Below, piece after piece: positions 9,175-17,055 of a stretch of 64,000 nt of DNA. The position numbers were made by a program, and so were the translations under genes. The notes under the pieces are model-generated. The model was not told the DNA's origin. It searched no databases and saw nothing but the letters and a program-made list of their open reading frames with translations. The number at the start of each line of letters is the position of its first letter. Position 1 is the first letter of the stretch. Source of the DNA: Alphaproteobacteria bacterium (GTDB lineage Bacteria > Pseudomonadota > Alphaproteobacteria > Micropepsales > Micropepsaceae); NCBI GenBank assembly GCA_017308475.1, contig JAFKEU010000007.1, positions 310,001 to 374,000 of the forward strand. The letters are read 5' to 3'.

Positions 9175-9720
9175 TCACCGGCGCCTGACATGGTAGACGG
9201 CGCCCGGCTCGCTCTTGACCCGCAGGGCATACTTGTCCCCCGACGGCTGGATCGTCACCAACAGCGCACCCGCGGGGCCGCTCCAGCGGGGATGGAACAA
9301 ATCACTTGCTTCCTGCACATACACCTGCCCGTTTTGCAGTTGGACTGTGAAACGGCCCTGCGGGTCGAAACGATAAGACGCCATCGGCATGTTGCTGACC
9401 GTCGGCCTGGTCGAGCCAAGAAGCTCAGCGAAAAAGCCTTTTTCCTTGGGCGGCGGCGCGCGGCGCGTGACCGGCGCAGAAGCCAGATAGGCTGGCCCCG
9501 GCGGCGGCACCAGCCGTGTCTGGGCAGCGGGCGCGGGAGGCAGACCCAGGCGGGCACGCATTGGCTGAGCGGAGCCATAGAAGCAATCAAGCCAGGTGCG
9601 GTCGTCGGGAGCCCCGGCACAACGCGCTGCTCCGTCCAGCACCTCCTGGCGCACAGTCTGGGCCAGCGCCGGCCCGGTCCCCGCCAGAAGACCGATCAGG
9701 ACCAACGTCGCGCTCTTCAT
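9175..9720 (-). CDS. Secreted protein, WLxCYYG-AQP family, member 1
   Basis: An exported 181-aa protein of a family I do not recognise by name. The start at 9720 gives a signal peptide (MKSATLVLIGLLAGTGPALA) with GGGGGAAG as a ribosome site just upstream; the frame is open further upstream but without support. An N-terminal module (residues about 22-62) contains a Cys pair with RTWLDCFYGSAQP and RARLGLPPAP. A Pro-rich linker follows, then a C-terminal beta-rich module with SYRFDPQGRFTVQLQNGQVY. The same two modules occur in two adjacent genes at 46.7-48.2 kb. The conserved Cys pair suggests a disulfide in the periplasm. Function unknown. Confidence 0.75.
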   Translation of the reverse strand: MKSATLVLIGLLAGTGPALAQTVRQEVLDGAARCAGAPDDRTWLDCFYGSAQPMRARLGLPPAPAAQTRLVPPPGPAYLASAPVTRRAPPPKEKGFFAELLGSTRPTVSNMPMASYRFDPQGRFTVQLQNGQVYVQEASDLFHPRWSGPAGALLVTIQPSGDKYALRVKSEPGAVYHVRRR

Positions 9721-9845
9721 CACTTCCCCCAGCCTTGTTACTGCCCTTAGATTACTACGCCCGGCCGGAGACGGCCACGGCCCACGCGCGACGCCGCCAT
9801 GACCTTTGGATTTTCCGGTTGAACCCGACATCGTCTGGCTCTCCA

Positions 9846-11438
9846 ATGGCCTTGATGAACCGCAAGCAACGCCGCGCCGCCAAGAGCGCCCGCCCCATTG
9901 GCGCGGCGCCCGTGCCGTCCGCCATCCAGCAGACCCGGATCGCGCTGGCCCATTCGGCGCGGGGCGACCACACCGCTGCCATGCGCGCCATCGTCGTCGC
10001 CCTGGCGATGGAGGAAAACGCCCACAGCCGCGCGGCTTTTGTCGAGTGCGTCCGGGCGATGCAGTTCTTCGAGGACAATGCGGCAATTCGCGGCCTTGTG
10101 CTGCGCGCCCTGCGCGAGAACTGGGGCCGCCCAGAGGACCTGGCACTGCCGGCCGCCGACCTGATCAAGGCAGCCGGGACCGGTATTGCGGCTCTTGCGC
10201 ACGATGATCTGCTGCGAGCCTTGTTGTGCGTCACGCCCAACCAGGATGGGGCGCTGGAAGATGCGCTGATGGTGGCGCGCGGCGCGCTGCTTCGCGCGCC
10301 CGGCCAGGTGCCGCTTGAATTTCTGTGCGCGCTCGCGCAGCAGTGCTTCCTCAATGAATATGTCTTCACGTTTCCGAGCGAAGAACAGTTGCTTGTAGCG
10401 CGGCTGGAGCAGGAAACCGCCACCGCCCTGGACCATGACGCGGTCATCGCGCCGTCGCAGATCGCCGCACTCGCGCTTTACCGGCCGCTCACCGACAGAA
10501 GGTTGCTGGATAGGCAATGGCCCGCGGATATCGACGCTCTCCTGACCCAGCAGCTTCGCGAGCCTGCCGAGGAAAGGCAGCTTGCCGCCGCATTGCCGCA
10601 GTTGACGCCGGTCACCGATCCGGTCTCGTGCAGGGTCGCGCAACAGTATGAGGAAAATCCCTATCCGCGCTGGATGGCGGCAGGTCTCCCGGCCACGGGT
10701 ACTCGGGAGCGCGCAATTGCCGATATACTGGTGGCCGGCTGCGGCACCGGGCGCAACGCCATCGAGACGGCGCAGGCGTTTGGCTCCGCCAGGGTTCTGG
10801 CGGTAGACCTGAGCCGCGCCAGTCTTGGCCATGCGGCGCGCAAGGCGCGCCAGTTGGCTGTCGCCAATATCGCCTATGCACAGGCGGACCTCTTGAAGAT
10901 TGGGGCGCTGGATCGCCGCTTCGACCTGATCGAGGCGGTAGGCGTGCTGCATCACCTGGCCGACCCCTTCTTCGGCTGGCGCGTGTTGCTGGGCCTGCTG
11001 AAACCGGGCGGCGTTATGAAGATCGGGCTCTACAGTGCGATGGCACGCCGGGATGTGGCTGCGGCGCGGGCGGAGCTTGCCGCGCAAGGCTTTGCGGGCA
11101 CGCCGCACGGACTGCGCGCCGCGCGCCGCTATCTGCGCGCCCGGCCTAAATTTACCGGCGTGACGCAACGGTCCGATTTTTTCACTCTCAGCGGCTGCCG
11201 CGATCTGTTGTTCCATGTGCAGGAATCGCATGTTTCGCTCACCGAGATCGCGACGTTCCTCAGCGAACACGGATTGGCGATGCTGGGCTTCGACCTGGAT
11301 GCCCCGGTCCTGGCGGATTACCAAACCCGTTTTCCCGGCGATCCCGCCGCGATCGACCTGGACAACTGGACCATCTTCGAGGCCGAGCACCCCGCAACAT
11401 TTCGGGGCATGTATCAGTTCTGGGTGCAGCAGGTATAA
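9846..11438 (+). CDS. SAM-dependent methyltransferase with N-terminal helical repeat region
   Basis: A 530-aa protein. Residues 1-270 are helical and TPR-like, beginning with the KQRRAAK leader common in alphaproteobacterial TPR proteins. Residues about 290-420 are a class I methyltransferase fold: motif I VAGCGTGRN near residue 296, acidic end of strand 2 VLAVDLS, and EAVGVLHHLADP (motif IV region) followed by LKPGG. The substrate is unknown. ATG at 9846 or at 9855 (MNRKQRRA) are both possible starts. It ends 8 bp before the TPR/2OG-oxygenase gene and the two probably form one operon, which suggests two modifications of one target. Confidence 0.8.
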   Translation: MALMNRKQRRAAKSARPIGAAPVPSAIQQTRIALAHSARGDHTAAMRAIVVALAMEENAHSRAAFVECVRAMQFFEDNAAIRGLVLRALRENWGRPEDLALPAADLIKAAGTGIAALAHDDLLRALLCVTPNQDGALEDALMVARGALLRAPGQVPLEFLCALAQQCFLNEYVFTFPSEEQLLVARLEQETATALDHDAVIAPSQIAALALYRPLTDRRLLDRQWPADIDALLTQQLREPAEERQLAAALPQLTPVTDPVSCRVAQQYEENPYPRWMAAGLPATGTRERAIADILVAGCGTGRNAIETAQAFGSARVLAVDLSRASLGHAARKARQLAVANIAYAQADLLKIGALDRRFDLIEAVGVLHHLADPFFGWRVLLGLLKPGGVMKIGLYSAMARRDVAAARAELAAQGFAGTPHGLRAARRYLRARPKFTGVTQRSDFFTLSGCRDLLFHVQESHVSLTEIATFLSEHGLAMLGFDLDAPVLADYQTRFPGDPAAIDLDNWTIFEAEHPATFRGMYQFWVQQV

Positions 11439-11446
11439 GGTGCCGC

Positions 11447-13273
11447 ATGATCCAGTATCCTCCTGCCTTGTCACCCGTGCTGGCGCGTGTGCAGGACTGC
11501 CTGGCGCGACGCGATGTGAACGGCGCCGAGCAGGCCATCGCATCGCTGGCACGGTTTGGATTGTCCGGGCATTGCGACGTGCTGGGCGCCATGGGGGCTA
11601 TTCGCCTGCATCAGGGACGCCTGGCGGAAGCGGCAGCGTTGCTGGCGCAAAGCCGCGAACTTGCGCCGGATAATCCGGCGCTGGCGCTGAATCTTGGCCG
11701 CGCCCTGGCGGGTCTGGGGCGCACCGCGGAAGCCGAAGCCGCGATTCGTGAGGCGCTGCAATTGCAGCACGGCTGGGCGGAAGCGCTTTTCGAACTGGGA
11801 CAATTGCTTCATCACTCGGGCAGGCTGACCGAAGCTGAAGCGCAATTCCGCGCCGTGCTGCGCAAGATGCCGGGGCTGGTCCATGCCAGGCTGGCGCTGG
11901 GTGCGGTGATGACCGACCAGGGGCGGCCCGCCGATGCACAGACGGTGCTGAGCCGCGCGCTGGAGGAGACTTCGGATCCCGGTCTGAAGGTCCAGATCAA
12001 CCTGCAACTCGCCGCGGCGCTGCTTCGTCTGCGCAAGGACGCGGATGCGCTGGCGGCGGCGGATAACGCGCGCGCCCTGGAGCCGGGCTCGCCGCGCGCT
12101 GCGCTGCGCCGCGGCGAAGCGCTGCAGAATCTGGGGCAGCATGGCGAGGCGCTGGCGATCTATCGAGACCTTCTGGTCCGCGCCCCCGATGATCCGGGCC
12201 TCCATCACGACTACAACGCCCTGCTATACCGCCTCGGGCGCGATGAGGAATTCCTCGGATCCTATGACCGCGCGCCGGCCAGTCGGCCGTTGCTGCTCGG
12301 CAAGGCGCATTTTCTCAGCCTTGCAGGACGCCACCTGGAGGCGCACGACATCTATGCAACGCTGCTGACACGCGATGCGGGAGATGTGGTGGCAGCGCTG
12401 GGTGCTGCCCGCGCGCTGGCCCAGATGAAGCGCCCGGCCGAAGCTGGCGCGGCCCTCGACATATTGCTGAAACGTCCGGACATTCCCACTGGCGCCTTTG
12501 CCCAGGCCGGGGAAGCGGCGCTACTGGCGGGCGCCCCCCAAAAGGCGGTGCGCCTGTGTGAAGAGGGTCTGGCGCGCGCGCCGCGGAACGGCGACTGCCT
12601 GGCTATCCTCAGCACCGCCTGGCGGATGCTCGAGGATGAGCGCGGCGAAACCCTCTGCGGCTATGACACGCTGGTGCGCGCTTTCGACCTGGAGCCGCCG
12701 GAAGGCTTTGCCGGGATGGACGACTTCAACGCCGAACTGAACGCGGCATTGGTCCGCCTGCATCCCGAGACCCGTGAATTCCTGGGCCAGTCCCTGCGCG
12801 GCGGGACCCAGACGCCCGGCAATCTGTTCGGCGCCGGGATGGAGCTGGTGGAGAAGCTGAAGGCGCGGATCGACGGGGCGGTGACACGCTACATCGCCGA
12901 ACTGGGAGAGGACGCGGCTCATCCCTTCCTGTCGCGCCGGGCGGCCGGCTTTCACTATGCCGGCTCCTGGTCGTCACGGTTGAAGGATTGCGGCTTTCAC
13001 GTCAACCACATCCATCCGATGGGCTGGATCAGCAGTTGTTATTACGTGGCGGTGCCGCCAGTCGTCGCCGACGACAACGGCGCGCGCCAGGGCTGGATCA
13101 AGTTTGGCGAACCGCATCTGGACGTGGCGCTGAAGAATCCGGTGCGCCGCGCCATCCGGCCCGCTCCCGGGCGGCTGGTGTTGTTTCCATCCTACCTGTG
13201 GCACGGGACAATACCGTTTCATGACGCGGCGGCGCGCACCACGATTGCCTTCGACGTGGTGCCGTCTGCCTGA
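11447..13273 (+). CDS. TPR protein with C-terminal 2-oxoglutarate/Fe(II) oxygenase domain
   Basis: A 608-aa protein, probably cytoplasmic. Residues 1-400 are about ten tetratricopeptide repeats (for example LAEAAALLAQSRELAPDNPA, LGRTAEAEAAIREALQLQ). The C-terminal 200 residues match the putative 2OG-Fe(II) oxygenase group (PF13759 type): HIHPMGWISSCYYV with a candidate iron ligand, and the distal LFPSYLWHGTIPF with the second His, followed by an Arg-Thr that would hold 2-oxoglutarate. The family resembles prolyl hydroxylases; the substrate is not known. It follows the methyltransferase gene by 8 bp with AAGGTG as ribosome site. Confidence 0.82.
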   Translation: MIQYPPALSPVLARVQDCLARRDVNGAEQAIASLARFGLSGHCDVLGAMGAIRLHQGRLAEAAALLAQSRELAPDNPALALNLGRALAGLGRTAEAEAAIREALQLQHGWAEALFELGQLLHHSGRLTEAEAQFRAVLRKMPGLVHARLALGAVMTDQGRPADAQTVLSRALEETSDPGLKVQINLQLAAALLRLRKDADALAAADNARALEPGSPRAALRRGEALQNLGQHGEALAIYRDLLVRAPDDPGLHHDYNALLYRLGRDEEFLGSYDRAPASRPLLLGKAHFLSLAGRHLEAHDIYATLLTRDAGDVVAALGAARALAQMKRPAEAGAALDILLKRPDIPTGAFAQAGEAALLAGAPQKAVRLCEEGLARAPRNGDCLAILSTAWRMLEDERGETLCGYDTLVRAFDLEPPEGFAGMDDFNAELNAALVRLHPETREFLGQSLRGGTQTPGNLFGAGMELVEKLKARIDGAVTRYIAELGEDAAHPFLSRRAAGFHYAGSWSSRLKDCGFHVNHIHPMGWISSCYYVAVPPVVADDNGARQGWIKFGEPHLDVALKNPVRRAIRPAPGRLVLFPSYLWHGTIPFHDAAARTTIAFDVVPSA

Positions 13274-13535
13274 ATCCTAGCCGTGGCCGGGCCTGCGAGA
13301 GTTCAACTTGTGGCCAGGGCCAGGCGTTCTTCATAACAGCCGCGCGTCGGCGCCGTGCCGCGATTCAGGATCGCACCGCGTGAACAAGGCGCCCGCCGGC
13401 GCGGCGATGCCACTAGCCCGACGCGTAATCATTATTAACGCTCAAATCCATTTTGGTGTAGGATTTGAAGCCTTTAATGAACAGGCTTTTCGGAGCTGCG
13501 GCGCTTTTGCGTCGGTCCGGATTGGGGAAAAATTC

Positions 13536-13901
13536 ATGGCCAGGAAAATCACAAAACCAGCCAACCTGCCGTCCGGCGCCGGCGAACTTGCACGGCGACA
13601 TCCCGAAATCTGGGAGAGCTATGCCGAACTCGGCAAGCGCTGCGCCGATGCCGGGCCGCTTGATGCGCGGGCGCGGCGTCTGGTCAAGATCGCGCTCGCC
13701 GCGGGCGCCGGTCTGGAAGGTGCGGTTCACTCGCACGTCAGGCGAGGCTTGGCCGAAGGGCTGGCCGCCGACCAGATCCGACATATCGCGCTTCTCGCCG
13801 TGACGACGCTGGGTTTGCCGGGCGCAGTACGCACGAAGACGTGGATCGACGACGTCCTGGCGGTCAGGCCCGCCAAGCGATCCGAGCGAAAAAAGCGCTG
13901 A
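13536..13901 (+). CDS. Carboxymuconolactone decarboxylase / AhpD-like protein
   Basis: A 121-aa all-helical protein. The stretch AALAAGAGLEGAVHSHVRRG followed by GLAADQIRHIALLAVTTLG is the core of the CMD/AhpD family. The usual CxxC redox pair of AhpD is absent: the position reads GAVHSHV, so it resembles the non-thiol gamma-carboxymuconolactone decarboxylase branch. I set the start at the ATG at 13536, preceded by GGGGAAAA; the longer frame from 13308 lacks family similarity. It converges on mobA with 28 bp between the stops and is often met near nitrate reductase or molybdenum genes, but its role is not certain. Confidence 0.75.
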   Translation: MARKITKPANLPSGAGELARRHPEIWESYAELGKRCADAGPLDARARRLVKIALAAGAGLEGAVHSHVRRGLAEGLAADQIRHIALLAVTTLGLPGAVRTKTWIDDVLAVRPAKRSERKKR

Positions 13902-13929
13902 CCGGACCCTCCTCCTCCCGGATGCGGGC

Positions 13930-14565
13930 TTATTCGGCCTGCCTGCGCCTCTCAAGCCAGGCCTGCGCCAAAACCATGTCGCTCGGGGAATTGATGTTGA
14001 AGAAGGGGTCGTCGCCGGGGCCGTCGCGCACGGCCGCGAAATCGGCCTGGCATGAACTGACATAATCCATCGCATCGCGGAGGCTGCGTACACCGGCAGC
14101 GAATGCCGTTTCGATTTTTTCGCGCGCTTTGGTTTTCCAAAGCGCGCAAGTCGGATGGGTGGCACCCGCCCGGCTGGCAATGGCGCAATCGCGATCCTGC
14201 AATGCCCGGCGCAAACCGTCTACGATATCGTGCGGAATGAACGGCGTATCGCAGGAAAAGGTCGTCACCAGCGGCAGATTCTTCTGTTCGGCCCAGGCGA
14301 GAATTGAACATAGAGCCGACAACGGACCGGCATTCCTTACCTGATCGGCAATAATCGGCAATGACAAGCCGGCGCGATTCCCGCCACTGACGGCAAGTAC
14401 ATCGACTTGCGGGCGAACCCGGTCCACCACCCATTGCACCAATGGCATGCCGTTCAGCATGGCCGATGCCTTGTCACTGCCATACCGGCGGGACGCCCCA
14501 CCAGCGAGGACAACCCCCAGAACCCCCAAACCGTCGACAGAACGGGCTACTGCTTCATCGACCAT
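13930..14565 (-). CDS. mobA: Molybdenum cofactor guanylyltransferase
   Basis: Transfers GMP from GTP to Mo-molybdopterin to make the bis-MGD cofactor that NarG needs. The nucleotide-binding signature LAGGASRRYGSDKA is near residue 20 and the family motif NINSPSDM is near the C-terminus; 211 aa is typical. It is the last gene of the nar transcript and overlaps the 92-aa gene before it by 19 bp, so it is translationally coupled. Its placement in the operon ensures cofactor supply with enzyme synthesis. Confidence 0.9.
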   Translation of the reverse strand: MVDEAVARSVDGLGVLGVVLAGGASRRYGSDKASAMLNGMPLVQWVVDRVRPQVDVLAVSGGNRAGLSLPIIADQVRNAGPLSALCSILAWAEQKNLPLVTTFSCDTPFIPHDIVDGLRRALQDRDCAIASRAGATHPTCALWKTKAREKIETAFAAGVRSLRDAMDYVSSCQADFAAVRDGPGDDPFFNINSPSDMVLAQAWLERRRQAE

Positions 14566-14825
14566 GTGATCATTTCACCCAAGCACGCGCCCGCCGGCGA
14601 CTGCGAATCCTGAATGCGGCCGATAAGCCTTACCCAGGCCTCCGCATCGGCCGAGGCGGTAAATGCCCGCACTGCACCAAGGGCAATCTCGCGCACATCC
14701 GCCTCGGTTTCCACGGCGATCTGGTCCAGCCTGGACATCAGCACAAGATCGCCGGATTCAGCCAGTATCTGATACACCTGCGCACGATCATGCAACTGAT
14801 CCAGTATCTCTCCGAGAGTGCTCAT
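14547..14825 (-). CDS. Small nar-operon protein of unknown function
   Basis: A 92-aa soluble, mostly helical, acidic protein that I do not recognise. The start at 14825 forms an ATGA overlap with the stop of the upstream PPIase gene, and its end overlaps mobA by 19 bp; both overlaps support translation. The open frame extends upstream to 14927 inside the PPIase gene, but that part is a shadow. The position between an assembly chaperone-like PPIase and a cofactor-maturation enzyme suggests a role in nitrate reductase maturation. That role is inference only. Confidence 0.7.
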   Translation of the reverse strand: MSTLGEILDQLHDRAQVYQILAESGDLVLMSRLDQIAVETEADVREIALGAVRAFTASADAEAWVRLIGRIQDSQSPAGACLGEMITWSMKQ

Positions 14826-15631
14826 GCGGCGGGGACTCGCGCAGAATTCGACGGGAACATGTCGACGCCCTCGATTTGCGCCCGGCTGACCAGCCGTTCG
14901 ACATAGGCGGCCGCATCGCGGCGCCATTGCTGTTCGGCCAGGTAATCGGCGATCTTTTCGTGAACATATTCGAAGGGTAGGGTTTCCCCTCTGGCGCGGG
15001 CATCAAGTTTGAGCACATGCGCGCCGTAGCGCGACTGGATCGGGCTCGCTGCGATCTGCCCTTCCTCCAGCTTTTGCAATGCCCGCTCGAATTCAGGCAC
15101 AGTCTCGCCCTGCACGATCTGGCCCAGGCGGCCTCCGTTGGCACGGGAGTCGCATTCAGATCGCTCACGCGCGATCGCCTCAAACCGGTCCGGCGAGCGC
15201 GACAGCTCCGCGACCACCTCCTCGGCTCGCGCCACCGCTTCCGCATAGGCCTTGGCGTCATGGGGATGCGCCAGGAAAAGAATGTGGGAGGCTTCAAACA
15301 GATCAGGGCTGCGGAAGCGGGACGGCTCGGCGTCATAAAACGCCCGGCACTGGGCCTCGTCGGGCTCTACCACCGAAATGCGCGCTTCCATCAACGCGCG
15401 GATCTGCGCCTCGTCGTCCAGTTCACGCTTGCCGGGGGCAACAATCTCCGGTTCGGCAACTATGGCGTCACGCTTGGCCTCCTCAAGCAGCAGTGTGCGG
15501 ACAATAATGGCGCGGGCCGCGGCCTGGAACGCCGCGGCGGGTGTCTGTGACGGATGGTGCTGCGCCTCTGCCGCGATCATGTGCGAGGGCAGGACGACGC
15601 CATTGAGCTTGATGGGGGGACGTGGCGCCAT
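14822..15631 (-). CDS. Parvulin-type peptidyl-prolyl isomerase (NifM-like)
   Basis: A 269-aa protein with an N-terminal helical SurA/NifM-like region and a C-terminal parvulin domain: EASHILFLAHP opens the fold, and GGRLGQIVQGETVPEFERAL and SRYGAHVLKLD close it. There is no signal peptide, so it should act in the cytoplasm, where NarGH are folded before membrane attachment. It starts 3 bp after narI ends and overlaps the next gene by 4 bp. Isomerases of this type accompany narGHJI in several proteobacteria. The specific client is inferred. Confidence 0.85.
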   Translation of the reverse strand: MAPRPPIKLNGVVLPSHMIAAEAQHHPSQTPAAAFQAAARAIIVRTLLLEEAKRDAIVAEPEIVAPGKRELDDEAQIRALMEARISVVEPDEAQCRAFYDAEPSRFRSPDLFEASHILFLAHPHDAKAYAEAVARAEEVVAELSRSPDRFEAIARERSECDSRANGGRLGQIVQGETVPEFERALQKLEEGQIAASPIQSRYGAHVLKLDARARGETLPFEYVHEKIADYLAEQQWRRDAAAYVERLVSRAQIEGVDMFPSNSARVPAA

Positions 15632-15634
15632 GGC

Positions 15635-16333
15635 TCAGGCCTTTCCAATCCGCCTGGTGCGCACGATCTGGTAGCCGCGCCGGCCGAGATACCAGATCGG
15701 TGCGCTCCAGATGTGAACCAGGCGGGTAAACGGAAATATCAGAAAGATCGTCATGCCCAGAACGAGATGGGTTTTGAAGACCGGGGATACGCCGGCGACG
15801 AAATCCGCCGCGCCGGGACGAAAAGTAACGATGTGCTGGGCCCAGCTCATCAGCGCGACCATCTCACTGCCATCGAGATGGTGCAGCGACACGAAGATCG
15901 TGCCTAGACCGAGTAGCAACTGCGCCAGGAGGATGAACAGCACGGCGATATCCGCGATCGAAGATGTCCGGCGGATGCGCGGGTCCGACAGGCGGCGGTG
16001 CAGCAGCATCAGCAGGCCTGCAAGGCACATGATGCCGGCCGCGCCCCCCACCACGATGGCGGTCAGCTGCTTGGCGGTGTGGGAGATGCCCAGCGCCTCG
16101 AACACCGCCACCGGAGTCAACAGGCCGCCCGCGTGCCCGAAAAGAATGACCAGAATTCCGACATGGAACAGGTTGCTCCCCCATACCAGCTGGCGGCGGC
16201 GCAACAGCTGACTGGACTGACTGCGCCATGTGTACTGCTCCCGGTCGAAGCGGATCAGGCTGCCGACCAGGAACACCGTCAGGCAGATATAGGGATAAAC
16301 CCCGAACAATGCGCTGTTGATCGCCTGGCTCAT
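15635..16333 (-). CDS. narI: Respiratory nitrate reductase gamma subunit (cytochrome b)
   Basis: Membrane subunit that oxidises quinol and passes electrons to NarH. At 232 aa it has five predicted membrane segments. The four haem-ligand histidines are visible: His57 and His67 in the second segment (FHVGILVILFGH) and His188 and His206 in the last (THLVLG, RLVHIW), each one residue off the E. coli positions. The start overlaps the narJ stop by 4 bp (16330-16333), and the PPIase gene follows after 3 bp. Confidence 0.96.
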   Translation of the reverse strand: MSQAINSALFGVYPYICLTVFLVGSLIRFDREQYTWRSQSSQLLRRRQLVWGSNLFHVGILVILFGHAGGLLTPVAVFEALGISHTAKQLTAIVVGGAAGIMCLAGLLMLLHRRLSDPRIRRTSSIADIAVLFILLAQLLLGLGTIFVSLHHLDGSEMVALMSWAQHIVTFRPGAADFVAGVSPVFKTHLVLGMTIFLIFPFTRLVHIWSAPIWYLGRRGYQIVRTRRIGKA

Positions 16334-17052
16334 GTCCTGGCTCCCGAAGATGATCTCGAAGCCGGCTTTGCGGCCGGAACATTCATGCGCTGCAGGATGT
16401 CGTTGGCGCGCGGGCAGCCGTCAGCGGCCGCATCGCCGGGCCCGAAGCGCACTTCGGCCTCTTCCCAGGTGCGGTCCAGCGCCGCCAGATCGCGCGGGTC
16501 CTCGACTTTCTCGTTACGCACGCTCTCCAGGACCTCATCGCTGGGAACGCTGTGCGACAGGGCAACCATGGCGTCAAACACCGAGGCATAATCGCTGCCG
16601 CGCTTGCGAAGCCTTTCGCCCAGTGCTGCCAGAATATGGGCGGGTTCGGCGAGACTGGCGCGCGCTTCTCCGCCGCTCAGTGTGGAAAGAAATTCCAGAA
16701 ACAGGGGAATGTAATCGGGCAGTTCGCGGCCGGCGACGTCCAGTCCAGCCTTCTGGTAGCGCTCCAGCAGCGAGACCATCGCCTGCCCGCGATCGCGGGA
16801 TTCGCCGTGAACATGCTCGAAAAAATGCAGCGACAGCGACCGCGTACGGTCGAACAGATCGACATAGCGGGACTGCGCCTCGAGCAGGTCGGCGGCGGCC
16901 ATGTCCGCAATCAGCGCCCCGACCGCCGCACGGTGCTTGACGGTCAGCAATTGCTCCTCGTTGAGCGCGAATATGAGTTCGCGGCCGGCGGCCTGAAGCT
17001 CGGCGGTCGGATAGGACAGGATGGCGCTCAGAACCTTGCAGGTCGCACTCAT
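16330..17052 (-). CDS. narJ: Nitrate reductase assembly chaperone
   Basis: Cytoplasmic chaperone of the NarJ/TorD family that binds apo-NarG and allows molybdenum cofactor insertion and membrane attachment. The 240-aa all-helical sequence contains the family landmarks YVDLFDRTRSLSLHFFEHVHGESRDRGQAM (residues about 60-95) and LPDYIPLFLEFLS. It lies 3 bp after narH and overlaps narI by 4 bp. It is not a subunit of the finished enzyme. Confidence 0.96.
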   Translation of the reverse strand: MSATCKVLSAILSYPTAELQAAGRELIFALNEEQLLTVKHRAAVGALIADMAAADLLEAQSRYVDLFDRTRSLSLHFFEHVHGESRDRGQAMVSLLERYQKAGLDVAGRELPDYIPLFLEFLSTLSGGEARASLAEPAHILAALGERLRKRGSDYASVFDAMVALSHSVPSDEVLESVRNEKVEDPRDLAALDRTWEEAEVRFGPGDAAADGCPRANDILQRMNVPAAKPASRSSSGART

Positions 17053-17055
17053 GAA

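Noticed and set aside
9747..11552. Minus-strand frame of 601 codons opposite the methyltransferase gene
   Set aside because: The plus-strand gene has a clear methyltransferase motif I; the antisense frame has none.
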